Assembly (NCBI GenBank): GCA_964635055.1
Contig: CAZWMT010000003.1
Location: 196,602 to 260,601, forward strand
Length of the DNA: 64,000 nucleotides
Direction of reading: 5' to 3'
Origin: JAEUJM01 sp964635055
GTDB taxonomy: Bacteria > Actinomycetota > Acidimicrobiia > Acidimicrobiales > DATDAH01
Positions 12,136 through 19,826 of this stretch are shown one piece after another. Every line of letters begins with the position of its first letter. Position 1 is the stretch's first letter. The notes beneath the pieces are model-generated. The model searched no databases. It was not told the DNA's origin and worked only from the letters and a program-made list of their open reading frames with translations. Made by a program: the position numbers and the translations under genes.

Positions 12136-13713
12136 GTGGCCTCCCCGTCTGAGCACGCCTCTGTTCGTCTGGCGGAGCTGGTCGCGGCGCTGTCACTCGG
12201 CATCGATCTCGGCTTCGGGCAGCCCATGGAGCATGTCCTGCGCCAGTGCATCATCGCACTGCGGATCGCCGAGCTCATGGGCCTCGATGACGAGACGAAG
12301 GTGGCGGTGTACTACAGCGCTCTCCTCGTCAACGTCGGGTGCCACTCGGATGCCCATGAGCAGGCGAAGTGGTTCGGCGACGACATCGCGCTGAAGTCGA
12401 CGAAGTACGACTACGAGCCTCGATCGGCACGGGAAGCGCTCGCCATGATGCGGATGCTCGGCGCCGGGAACCCGCCGCTGCACCGCCTCCGGACCGGATT
12501 GGAGTTCGCGGTCTCGGGCTGGCACGACGTGGACGACACGCTGGCCCAGCACGCCCGGTTGGCCCAACAGTTGGCGGAAGCGCTCGGTCTACCGGATCAG
12601 GTGGGTCGGTCGCTGGCCAGCTCCTACGAGCGTTGGGACGGCAAGGGCTGGCCGGGCGAGGTCGCAGGTGACGCCGTCCCCGTCGCATCACGGATCGCCC
12701 AACTCGCCGAGTACGTCGAGGTGGCCCACCGAACCGGCGGCGAATCCGCCGCCCGCGCCATCGCCGAGCGGCGTTCGGGCACGCAGTTCGACCCGGCCAT
12801 CGTCACCTCCCTCTGCGACAACGCCGGCCAGGTGCTGGGCGACCTGGGAGAGGAGGGATCCTGGAAGGCCGTGATCGACTCCGAACCGTCGCTCACCGTC
12901 GTTCTCTCCGGCGACGAAGTACCACGAGCCTTGCGGGCGATCGCGGAGTTCGTGGATCTCAAGTCGCCGTACATGCTCGGCCACTCGTTGGCCGTTGCCG
13001 AGCTCGCGGCCGGTGCCGGACGCCGGCTCGGCCTGCCCGCGGTCGACGTCGAGACCTTGCACCGAGCGGGGCTCGTCCACGAGTTCGGCCGCCTGGGGGT
13101 GTCGAACTCGATCTGGGACAAGGCCGGGCCGTTGGGGGTCGGTGACTGGGAACGGGTTCGCCTCCATCCGTACTACGCCGAGCGGATGCTCCAGCAGTCG
13201 GACGCCCTCGCCCCGCTGGCCCGCATCGTCGTGCAACAGCGGGAGCGGCTCGACGGCTCGGGCTATCCGCGCGGGTTGCCCGGAACGGCGATCTCACCGT
13301 CGGCTCGCGTCCTCGGGGCCGCCGACGCCTACCAGGCGATGCGGGAGGAACGGCCCCACCGCCGGGCCCTCACGCCTGACGCGGCGGCGGACGCGCTGCG
13401 GGCGTCCGTTGCGGCCGGTCACCTCGACGCCGATGCGGTGGACGCCGTGCTCACCGTGGCGGGCCACCGGGTGGTGCGGCGTCGCGGGGGCCCTGCCGGG
13501 CTGACCGCCCGCGAGGTGGACGTCCTCAAGCTGCTCGCCCTCGGACTGTCCAACAAGCAGATCGCGGCCCGCCTCGTGATCTCTCCCAAGACGGCCGGCA
13601 ACCACATCGAGCACATCTACACGAAGATCGGCGCTCGCAGCCGGGCCAGTGCGGGCCTCTTCGCCATGCAACAGGGTCTCCTACCCGAGGAGGGGTTCCC
13701 GGGAGGGTCGTGA
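12136..13713 (+). CDS. Tandem HD-GYP-like domain protein with LuxR-type DNA-binding domain
   Basis: This 525-residue protein has two HD-domain segments and a C-terminal LuxR helix-turn-helix (LTAREVDVLKLLALGLSNKQIAARL, about 456-520). The second HD part keeps HSLAVAELA, HPYYAERML and RLDGSGYPRGL, as in HD-GYP phosphodiesterases. The metal-binding HD pair is changed to VHEFGRLG, and the first part also lacks clear metal ligands. It may sense rather than hydrolyse cyclic di-GMP or another nucleotide and then regulate transcription. It starts GTG 36 bases after the transporter stop. Confidence 0.83.
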   Translation: MASPSEHASVRLAELVAALSLGIDLGFGQPMEHVLRQCIIALRIAELMGLDDETKVAVYYSALLVNVGCHSDAHEQAKWFGDDIALKSTKYDYEPRSAREALAMMRMLGAGNPPLHRLRTGLEFAVSGWHDVDDTLAQHARLAQQLAEALGLPDQVGRSLASSYERWDGKGWPGEVAGDAVPVASRIAQLAEYVEVAHRTGGESAARAIAERRSGTQFDPAIVTSLCDNAGQVLGDLGEEGSWKAVIDSEPSLTVVLSGDEVPRALRAIAEFVDLKSPYMLGHSLAVAELAAGAGRRLGLPAVDVETLHRAGLVHEFGRLGVSNSIWDKAGPLGVGDWERVRLHPYYAERMLQQSDALAPLARIVVQQRERLDGSGYPRGLPGTAISPSARVLGAADAYQAMREERPHRRALTPDAAADALRASVAAGHLDADAVDAVLTVAGHRVVRRRGGPAGLTAREVDVLKLLALGLSNKQIAARLVISPKTAGNHIEHIYTKIGARSRASAGLFAMQQGLLPEEGFPGGS

Positions 13714-13747
13714 CCAAGATGGGGTGAACCCCTCATGACGCCCCGAC

Positions 13748-13785
13748 CCCTTCCAGCGCACGATCACGGGGAACCTCTGGAAGGG
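13748..13785 (+). promoter_or_regulatory. Inverted repeat covering the hydrolase ribosome-binding site
   Basis: CCCTTCCAG (13748-13756) pairs perfectly with CTGGAAGGG (13777-13785). The right arm contains the purine-rich ribosome site just before ATG 13794. The RNA could fold and hide the start, or the DNA could be a LuxR-type operator for the preceding regulator. Confidence 0.4.
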
Positions 13786-13793
13786 AGATCACC

Positions 13794-14648
13794 ATGACCG
13801 CTGCTGCCACCCTTGCCGAACGCGGCGCCCGAACCGTGCGGGCCAACGGCATCGACATCGCCTATGTGGAAGCAGGCGACGGACCGACACTTCTGCTGCT
13901 CCACGGCGGGCTCGTGTCCGCCGGACCGCTCTGGGCGGAGAGCCCGGTCGCCTACGTGCGCCACATGGCGACGCTCGCCGAGCACTTCCGCGTCATCGCG
14001 CCCGACACGCGCGGCAGCGGCGCCACCGTGCACAACGGAGGCGGTGCGTCGTTCACGGTGCTCGCCGAGGACGCCCGCGCGCTGATCGACGCCCTCGGCC
14101 TCGACCGACCCGCGGTGGCCGGGTTCTCCGAAGGCGCCACCACCGCCACCACGTTGGCCATCCGCCACCCCGATGCCGTCCGCGCCGTCGCCGCCCATGC
14201 CGGCTACGACCTCTTCAACCCGGACGCACCGGTGTTCGAGATGGGCCGGATGATCTTCGGGGGCAGCCCGGACGCCACCGAGGCCGACCCGGATGCCGCA
14301 GAGCGTGCGTTCCAGCAGATGCCGCCGATGGCAGCCACCTTCGCGCTGATGAAGGCCGACTACGACAGCGCCCAAGGCGACGGCCACTGGCGCGAGTACC
14401 TACGCCTCTTCTTCGACCGGGCCACCCGTTCACCCGGCTACACCGTCGACGACTTCCGCTCGATCACCGCGCCCACACTGATCCTCGCCGGCGACCGAGA
14501 CCACTTCTGCTCCGTCGAGGAAGGCGCCGCGGCGTTCCGGGCCCTCCCCAACGGCGAGTTGGCCATCCTGCCCGGCACGGACCATGTCATCACCGAGGCG
14601 GCGGTCGACCTCACGGTCGCCTTCCTGCTCCGCCACGCCCCGAACTGA
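13794..14648 (+). CDS. Alpha/beta-hydrolase fold protein
   Basis: The 284-residue protein has the order expected of the fold: TLLLLHGGLVSAGPLW (HGG oxyanion region), APDTRGSGATVHNGG, and the nucleophile elbow VAGFSEGATTATT with Ser as nucleophile. A late Asp in LILAGDRDHFCS and a His in LPGTDHVITE complete the triad. It resembles haloalkane/peroxidase-like or proline iminopeptidase-type esterases. A strong purine-rich site precedes ATG 13794. The substrate is unknown. Confidence 0.86.
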   Translation: MTAAATLAERGARTVRANGIDIAYVEAGDGPTLLLLHGGLVSAGPLWAESPVAYVRHMATLAEHFRVIAPDTRGSGATVHNGGGASFTVLAEDARALIDALGLDRPAVAGFSEGATTATTLAIRHPDAVRAVAAHAGYDLFNPDAPVFEMGRMIFGGSPDATEADPDAAERAFQQMPPMAATFALMKADYDSAQGDGHWREYLRLFFDRATRSPGYTVDDFRSITAPTLILAGDRDHFCSVEEGAAAFRALPNGELAILPGTDHVITEAAVDLTVAFLLRHAPN

Positions 14649-14740
14649 CGCTCAGCTGCGGTCTCTGGGGGCGCTGAGGTCCCGATGCTCCCGTCGTGGT
14701 TGGTGCGAGTAGGCGATCAGTCCCGAGAACGAGCGGCGTG

Positions 14741-15445
14741 CTAGCGGTACTCGGGGTTGGGGAAGTCGAAGCGGCAGCCGGCGTCCCACTCGGAGCGCTG
14801 GTTCCCGTGGGTTGGGATCCCGCCCTGGTCCTTCAGCATCCGGGCCAGGTGCATCAGGTTCCACGTCATGAACGTGGTGTTGCGGTTGGTGAAGTCGTTC
14901 TCGGGCCCGCCCGAGCCCTCGTCCAGGTAGCTGGGCCCAGGGCCCGCCTCGCCGATCCAGCCGGCATCGGCCTGCGGCGGGATCGTGTAGCCCAGGTGCT
15001 GCAACGAGTACAGGACGTTCATGGCGCAGTGCTTCACGCCGTCCTCGTTCCCGGTGACGAGGCAGCCGCCCACCCGCCCGTAGTAGCGGTACTGGCCCTG
15101 CTCGTTGAGAAGGTGGCTGTTGCCGTAGAGCCGCTCGATGATCTGCGTGCAGACCGAGGACTTCTCACCCAGCCAGATCGGCGTGCAGAGGACGAGGATG
15201 TCGGCGGCCATCACCTTGTCGAAGATCGCCGGCCAGTCGTCGACGTCCCAGCCGTGCTCGGTCATGTCGGGCCACACCCCGGTGGCGATGTCGTGGTCGA
15301 GGGCGCGGATGGTCTCGGTCTTGACCTGGTTGGCCTCGAGGATGGCGATGGCCTTGTCGGCCAGGCCCTGGGTGTTGGACACCTCGGGAGATCGCTTCAG
15401 CGTGCAGTTGATGAACAGCGCCTTCAGGTCGGAGTAGTCGGTCAC
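14741..15445 (-). CDS. Flavodoxin-like NAD(P)H-dependent FMN reductase/oxidoreductase
   Basis: The 234-residue protein opens DYSDLKALFINCTLKRSPEVSNT, the first strand and phosphate loop of the flavodoxin-like NADPH:FMN reductase fold. It continues with ADILVLCTPIWLGEKSSVCTQ, the flavin-edge loop, and YYGRVGGCLVTGNEDG. It probably binds FMN and reduces quinones or other small electron acceptors. GTG at 15445 has AGGA ten bases upstream and begins the conserved region; GTG at 15484 is an alternative. It is convergent with the hydrolase gene. Confidence 0.83.
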   Translation of the reverse strand: MTDYSDLKALFINCTLKRSPEVSNTQGLADKAIAILEANQVKTETIRALDHDIATGVWPDMTEHGWDVDDWPAIFDKVMAADILVLCTPIWLGEKSSVCTQIIERLYGNSHLLNEQGQYRYYGRVGGCLVTGNEDGVKHCAMNVLYSLQHLGYTIPPQADAGWIGEAGPGPSYLDEGSGGPENDFTNRNTTFMTWNLMHLARMLKDQGGIPTHGNQRSEWDAGCRFDFPNPEYR

Positions 15446-15570
15446 GTCGTCAAGTCCTGTCGTCGGTCGGTCGGTTGCACGCACCGTCCTCGCAGGAGGC
15501 GGGGCGTTACATCCGCCACCGAGGCGTGGTCACACGTCGCAGGTGGCGCGGTGGATCGCGAGCCCTTCCG

Positions 15571-15819
15571 TCACGCCGGGGCGTCCCGCCAGTCCCGGAA
15601 CGCCTCGAGGAGGTCATCCATCGCCACCGGGTCCACGTCGTCCTCGCGGAGCCTCCGAGTGGCGGCGACGGTCTCCCGGAGCTGTGCCACATACGTCGTG
15701 CAGCCAGGGCAGAGAGAGAGGTGGTGCTCGAAGCTCTCGACCACGTCCGGGGCGAGCAAGCCCTCGAGGTAGTCGCTGACCAGCTCAACCATCTCTGGGC
15801 AGCTCATGGGGCTAGGCAT
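15571..15819 (-). CDS. Zinc-finger (zf-HC2) anti-sigma factor
   Basis: The 82-residue protein carries the cysteine-histidine pattern C-x(25)-H-x(3)-H... in MSCPEMVELVSDYLEG, FEHHLSLCPGCTTYV, matching zf-HC2 anti-sigma factors that bind and inhibit ECF sigma factors. It has no membrane segment, so it is a cytoplasmic type. Its ATG at 15819 overlaps the end of the sigma gene by eight bases, so the two are coupled. Confidence 0.85.
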   Translation of the reverse strand: MPSPMSCPEMVELVSDYLEGLLAPDVVESFEHHLSLCPGCTTYVAQLRETVAATRRLREDDVDPVAMDDLLEAFRDWRDAPA

Positions 15820-16426
15820 CGGTGTGGACCTCGTCGAGGGCGACCCGCAGCTTGGCCCGGGCGCGGTGCAGGAGCACTCGTTGGTTGGTCTCGGTGAGCG
15901 CCAAGGCGTTACACACCTCGGCCGCCGACCAGCCGTGGACGTCGCGCAGCGTGACGACCTCGCGTTGGGCCTGAGGGAGGACCTCGATGGCGGCGGTGAG
16001 CGCATGGCGGGTGTCTGCGGCGGTGACGCGCTCGGTCGGGTCGCCGCCCCACGCGGTGGGCGGCGTCGCCCAGTGCATCGGCACCATCGGGTGGGCGCAC
16101 GGCTCGAAGCGGTCGGCCGAGACGACCGGGCTCTCGTCGTCGGCCCCGAGCGGGACCGTGCGCCGCTCCCGCGCACCGCGGGTCATGGCCCGGTTGACCA
16201 GGATGCGGAACAGCCACGTCTTGAACGAGGACCGGCCTTCGAACCGATCGAGGCCGTTCAGGACGCCGAGCCACGTCTCTTGGGCCACCTCCTCGGCGAC
16301 GGCCTGGCTGGGGACGTAGCCCCGGGCCACCCGGATGAGAACGGGGTTGTACTCGTTGACGATCGCGCGGAAGGCGCCCTCGTCGCCGGCTCGCAGCGAC
16401 TCGATCAGCTCCGCGTCCCCCTCCAC
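15812..16426 (-). CDS. ECF-family RNA polymerase sigma factor
   Basis: The 204-residue protein has sigma region 2 (GAFRAIVNEYNPVLIRVARGY, EEVAQETWLGVLNGL, FKTWLFRILVNRAM) and region 4 (LTAAIEVLPQAQREVVTLRD, WSAAEVCNALALTETNQRVLL). A linker rich in P, D and H separates them. It directs RNA polymerase to a stress regulon. The anti-sigma gene overlaps its end, which predicts release upon a signal sensed through the zinc finger. The promoter consensus is unknown. Confidence 0.9.
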   Translation of the reverse strand: MEGDAELIESLRAGDEGAFRAIVNEYNPVLIRVARGYVPSQAVAEEVAQETWLGVLNGLDRFEGRSSFKTWLFRILVNRAMTRGARERRTVPLGADDESPVVSADRFEPCAHPMVPMHWATPPTAWGGDPTERVTAADTRHALTAAIEVLPQAQREVVTLRDVHGWSAAEVCNALALTETNQRVLLHRARAKLRVALDEVHTDA

Positions 16427-16585
16427 AGCCCGTCAGTATTGTCCTGCGCGGTTCCACACGCCTCGGGCGTGGCCGCCCACGCCGCATCCGTCCCGATCGC
16501 GAGCTCGTTCGCCGCGACGGCGTGTAACGGTCGAAGCGGTGTGGGGACTGAGATGGGAGACAACAGCTGAGCAAGGGAGGACCCC

Positions 16586-17173
16586 ATGTTCGTGCAGGTG
16601 ATCAAGGGCACGACCAGCGATCGCGCCGGTCTCGAGGCCCAGGGGCAGCGATGGACCGATGAGGTACGGCCGGGCGCAGTCGGCTTCCTCGGGGGCACCT
16701 TCGGGGTGACCGAGGACGGGACCTTCCTGGTACTCGCCCGCTTCGAGGACGAGGCGTCGGCCCGGGCGAACGCCGACCGCCCCGAGCAAGGGGCGTGGTG
16801 GGAGGTGATGGCGACCTTCATCGACGGCGAGGCGACGTTCCGCGAGTCGAGCGACGTCAGCCTGCTGTTCGACGGCGGGTCCGACGACGCCGGCTTCGTC
16901 CAGGTGATCGAGGGCACGGTCACCGACCGCGCCAGGGCCGAGGCCATGGAGAAGGACATGGTCGACCAACTGCGGGCGGCCCGCCCCGACCTGCTCGGCG
17001 CCATCCGGGTCTTCTTCGACGGTGGCGCCTACCTCGAGGCCGCCTACTTCACCAGCGAGGACGCCGCCCGCCAGGGCGAGACGTCCGCCGAGTTCCAGGC
17101 GCCGCATGACGACTTCGTCGAGCTGTTCGGCGAGATGACCTTCCTCGATCTGCACGACCCGCAGTTCAACTGA
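16586..17173 (+). CDS. Tandem dimeric alpha-beta-barrel (ABM-like) protein
   Basis: The 195-residue protein has two copies of one domain: MFVQVIKGTTSDRAGLEAQG at residue 1 and GFVQVIEGTVTDRARAEAM at about 105. Each has the beta-alpha-beta pattern of stress-responsive or antibiotic-monooxygenase-like ferredoxin folds, so one chain can form a pseudo-dimer. AGGGAGG precedes ATG 16586. It is divergent from the ECF sigma gene and is followed after 15 bases by a cupin gene. The function is unknown. Confidence 0.78.
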   Translation: MFVQVIKGTTSDRAGLEAQGQRWTDEVRPGAVGFLGGTFGVTEDGTFLVLARFEDEASARANADRPEQGAWWEVMATFIDGEATFRESSDVSLLFDGGSDDAGFVQVIEGTVTDRARAEAMEKDMVDQLRAARPDLLGAIRVFFDGGAYLEAAYFTSEDAARQGETSAEFQAPHDDFVELFGEMTFLDLHDPQFN

Positions 17174-17188
17174 CTGAAAGGAACAGCC

Positions 17189-17554
17189 ATGCCAGGAATC
17201 ACCGTCAAGAGCTTCGACTCGCCCGACGAGACCCGGACCCCGGACAAGACCGCGATGGCCGTCCTCGACCTCGACGGCGTCAAGGCCGCCCGCGTCACGT
17301 TCCAGCCGGGCTGGAAGTGGTCCGAGTGCATCAAGCCCGCCGTCGGCACCGACAGCTGCCAAGCGCACCATGTCGGCGTCGTCGTGTCCGGCACCATCCA
17401 CGTCGTCCACGAGGACGGAACCGAGGGCGATGCCGGCCCCGGCGACGCCTACGTGATCCACCCCGGCCATGACGCCTGGGTCGTCGGTGACGAGCCGGTC
17501 ATCGGCTACGAGTTCGACAGCTCGACCGCCGCCACCTACGCCCGACCGACCTAG
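17189..17554 (+). CDS. Cupin-domain protein
   Basis: The 121-residue single-domain cupin has motif 1 elements (HHVGVVVSGTIHVVHEDG) and motif 2 elements (GDAYVIHPGHDAWVVGDEP), with histidines positioned to bind a metal. AAAGGA precedes ATG 17189. It is probably co-transcribed with the preceding ABM-like gene. It resembles the second cupin encoded at 17646-17999. Substrate unknown. Confidence 0.83.
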   Translation: MPGITVKSFDSPDETRTPDKTAMAVLDLDGVKAARVTFQPGWKWSECIKPAVGTDSCQAHHVGVVVSGTIHVVHEDGTEGDAGPGDAYVIHPGHDAWVVGDEPVIGYEFDSSTAATYARPT

Positions 17555-17645
17555 GGACACCCCAGGCTCGCCCAGCAACGCCTCCAGTGACGCGGCGCGG
17601 CAGGCGAGCACCGGCCACGCCCATCCACGCCGCGCCTGGCAGGGG

Positions 17646-17999
17646 CTAGAGCGTGGTGTTGACGCCGGGCGTGCCGTCGGCCTGCGTGAACTCGACGAAC
17701 TCGGCGTCGGCGTCGATGTGGACGTTGTGACCCGGGCGGAGGTAGTACGCGTCGCCCGCCGAGAGCGTCTCCGTTCCGCCGTCGGTGAAACGAACGGTGC
17801 AGCTGCCCTTGAGGACGTATCCCCAGTGGGGCTCCTGGCAGGCGCCGTCGGGAAGGTCGGCGAACATCTCCGCCGTGTCGAGTCCGGCCTTCCACTGCTC
17901 GAGGGCGATGATCATCCCGCCGTCCTCAGCCCGGTTCTGTTGGCCGAGGCCGTCTTCCTTGAACGAGATCTCGGTGTTGTCGCGAGTGAAGGTGCTCAT
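17646..17999 (-). CDS. Cupin-domain protein under MerR-type control
   Basis: The 117-residue protein has cupin motifs PHWGYVLKGSCTVRFTDGG and AGDAYYLRPGHNVHIDADA. ATG 17999 is preceded by AGGAGAAC, so the longer frame to 18146 is rejected; it would cross the promoter and the divergent regulator. A MerR-type operator lies in its promoter (18050-18071), so the divergent MerR protein is likely to control it. Members of this group are small metal-binding or sugar-binding proteins. Confidence 0.84.
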   Translation of the reverse strand: MSTFTRDNTEISFKEDGLGQQNRAEDGGMIIALEQWKAGLDTAEMFADLPDGACQEPHWGYVLKGSCTVRFTDGGTETLSAGDAYYLRPGHNVHIDADAEFVEFTQADGTPGVNTTL

Positions 18000-18049
18000 C
18001 TGGTTCTCCTTGGTTGGGGACCGCGACCCGGCCCGTTCACGGACGGTAA

Positions 18050-18071
18050 GCCTTGAACTCGAATGCAAGGT
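18050..18071 (-). promoter_or_regulatory. MerR-type operator/promoter of the cupin gene
   Basis: On the minus strand ACCTTG and CAAGGC are separated by ten bases, giving a 22-bp dyad embedded in a promoter with a TTGACC -35 element. This is the stretched-spacer layout used by MerR-family activators. It mirrors the operator at 18084-18105. Confidence 0.65.
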
Positions 18072-18083
18072 CAAGCCCCCTTG

Positions 18084-18105
18084 ACCTTGCACTGGGGTAC
18101 AAGGT
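18084..18105 (+). promoter_or_regulatory. MerR-type operator/promoter of the merR-like gene
   Basis: ACCTTG-n10-CAAGGT is a perfect 22-bp dyad of the kind bound by CueR/ZntR/MerR proteins, with -35 TTGACC at 18081-18086. It lies 15 bases before the GTG start of the regulator, so autoregulation is likely. The two operators meet as a perfect 12-bp hairpin around 18064-18091. Confidence 0.7.
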
Positions 18106-18119
18106 CTATCGTTGGCGCG

Positions 18120-18575
18120 GTGAGGATCTCCGAGCTCGCGGCTCACGTAGGTGTCGCTTCCTCGACAGTCCGGTACTACGAGCGGGTCGGGTTGCTGGCC
18201 CCGCCGGCTCGCACGGCGTCGGGTTACCGCGATTACGACGGAGCCGACGCGGCGCGGCTGCTGTTCATCTCCCGGTCGCGGCGGATGGGCCTGAGCTGCG
18301 AGCAGATCATGGAGTTGCTGCCGATCTGGAACGGCAGCAACTGCGCCGGAGCGCAGGAACGAGTCCGTCAGCTGATCGGCGACAAGCGGCGGGAGATAGC
18401 GGCGCGCATCACCGAGCTCGAGGACTTCGCGTCACAACTCGAGATCGTGGAGGCGTCGCTCGAAGCGGCGCCGCCGGCCGCCGCATGCCGCACGGATCTG
18501 TCCTGCTGCGTCCCCGAGACGAACGCGGCGCCCGTGCTCGTGGAACTGGGAGCGAAGCGACCTGACGCGTTCTAG
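18120..18575 (+). CDS. MerR-family regulator with cysteine-rich C-terminus
   Basis: The 151-residue protein has the MerR winged helix (VRISELAAHVGVASSTVRYYERVGLLAP, SGYRDYDGADAARLLFI) and a long dimerisation helix. Cysteines occur in SNCAGAQ and CRTDLSCCVPE, placed like the metal ligands of heavy-metal sensors. GTG 18120 opens the conserved domain. The operator sits directly upstream and is mirrored on the divergent cupin gene. A metal or thiol-reactive signal is inferred; which one cannot be told. Confidence 0.86.
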   Translation: MRISELAAHVGVASSTVRYYERVGLLAPPARTASGYRDYDGADAARLLFISRSRRMGLSCEQIMELLPIWNGSNCAGAQERVRQLIGDKRREIAARITELEDFASQLEIVEASLEAAPPAAACRTDLSCCVPETNAAPVLVELGAKRPDAF

Positions 18576-18612
18576 GTCGGGGCGAACGGGCCCTGATCAG
18601 CCAGACCGCGCA

Positions 18613-18651
18613 GCGGCGCCCCCGCGGACGCCCGCCTAGCGAGGGCGCCGC
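18613..18651. other. Inverted repeat in the gap after the merR-like gene
   Basis: GCGGCGCCC (18613-18621) pairs with GGGCGCCGC (18643-18651) across a 21-base loop, and could end merR transcription. The rest of the 286-base gap (18576-18861) holds no gene that I recognise apart from the Zur-like box near its right end. Confidence 0.3.
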
Positions 18652-18826
18652 CACCACCTGCTTGACGATGCGGGGCCGTTTCGGCTGGAACCCGCGCCTG
18701 AAGTAGAACACCACATCGGCGCCCCGGAGCTGCTACCTACGGGCACGGGCGTGAGCTGATCCCCCTGCGCCTCCTGTTGTCGGTGCGTCGTTGGTCGAGG
18801 CATCGCCGCGCCAGGCTCCACAGACT

Positions 18827-18848
18827 TTGACAATGAGTCTCATTTCCA
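18827..18848 (+). promoter_or_regulatory. Zur/Fur-like operator overlapping the znu promoter
   Basis: AATGA-GTC-TCATT (18832-18844) is a perfect dyad matching the actinobacterial Zur box pattern (TGA..ATGA...TCAT..CA). The -35-like TTGACA at 18827 overlaps it. It lies 14 bases before the ATG of the substrate-binding gene, so zinc-loaded repressor would block transcription. Confidence 0.65.
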
Positions 18849-18861
18849 CGAAGATGCCCTC

Positions 18862-19806
18862 ATGCTTCGTTCCCGTGCTGTTGCTGCCGTGGTTGCCGTG
18901 GTCTTGTCGTTCTCCCTGCTCGCCGGCTGCGGCAGCGATGGCGGGGACGACGCCTCGTCGGGCACCGCAGGGGACGTGGTGCAGATCGAGGCGTCCTTCT
19001 ATCCGCTGCAGTGGATGGCTGAGCAGGTGGGCGGCGACCACGTGAGCGTGGACAGCCTCACACCCCCTGGCGCCGAGCCTCATGACCTGGAGCTCTCGCC
19101 CGCCGACGTGGCCGCGGTGAGCGAGGCCGATCTCGTGGTCTACCTGAGCGGGTTCCAGGCCGCGGTCGACGACGCCGTCGATCAGGCCGGCGATGCCACC
19201 GAGTTCGATGCCGCCCCCGCGGCCGACCTCGACCTCACGTTCACGCCCATCGAGGAGGGCGAGCAGAACGACGACGAGGCCGGCTCGGTCGACCCGCACT
19301 TCTGGCTCGACCCCACTCGTCTCGCCGACGTGGCCGAGGCGTTCACCGAGAAGCTCTCCGAGGTCGACCCGGACCACGCCGACGACTACACCGCCAACCT
19401 GGCGACCCTGACCGACCAACTCGACAGCCTCGACGAGCAGTTCATGACGGGCCTCGCCGACTGCGCGAACACCGATCTGGTCACGAGCCACAACGCCTTC
19501 GGGTACATGGCCCGCCGCTACGGCCTCACCCAGGTCGGCATCACCGGTCTCACCCCCGAAGAGGAGCCCTCACCCGCCGACCTCGCCGAGGTCACCCAAT
19601 TCGTCGAGGACCACGACGTCACCACGATCTACTTCGAGACCCTGGTCGGCCCCGACATCGCCGAGACCGTCGCCGACGAAGCCGGCGTCGACACCGACGT
19701 CCTCGACCCGATCGAGGGTCTCAACGACCAGTCGCAGGGCGACGACTACCTCGAGGTGATGAGGGCCAACCTCGACAACCTGCGCAGGGGTCAGTCCTGC
19801 AGCTGA
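18862..19806 (+). CDS. znuA: Zinc/manganese ABC transporter substrate-binding lipoprotein (ZnuA-like)
   Basis: The 314-residue protein has a signal peptide and lipobox (LLAGC near 20) and belongs to the cluster A-I metal-binding proteins. Likely ligands are His in PPGAEPHDLELSP, His in DPHFWLDP, His in TSHNAFGYMARRYGL and an acidic residue near FETLVGPD. The loop between the first two ligands is acidic rather than histidine-rich. It is first in a three-gene operon with ATPase and permease. The Zur-like box just upstream favours zinc over manganese. Confidence 0.88.
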   Translation: MLRSRAVAAVVAVVLSFSLLAGCGSDGGDDASSGTAGDVVQIEASFYPLQWMAEQVGGDHVSVDSLTPPGAEPHDLELSPADVAAVSEADLVVYLSGFQAAVDDAVDQAGDATEFDAAPAADLDLTFTPIEEGEQNDDEAGSVDPHFWLDPTRLADVAEAFTEKLSEVDPDHADDYTANLATLTDQLDSLDEQFMTGLADCANTDLVTSHNAFGYMARRYGLTQVGITGLTPEEEPSPADLAEVTQFVEDHDVTTIYFETLVGPDIAETVADEAGVDTDVLDPIEGLNDQSQGDDYLEVMRANLDNLRRGQSCS

Positions 19807-19826
19807 ACCGCAGCCCCGGGCAACCC

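Noticed and set aside
18409..18833. Minus-strand frames in the gap between merR-like and znuA genes
   Set aside because: They have no ribosome site or known motif and overlap the merR-like gene and the Zur-like box.
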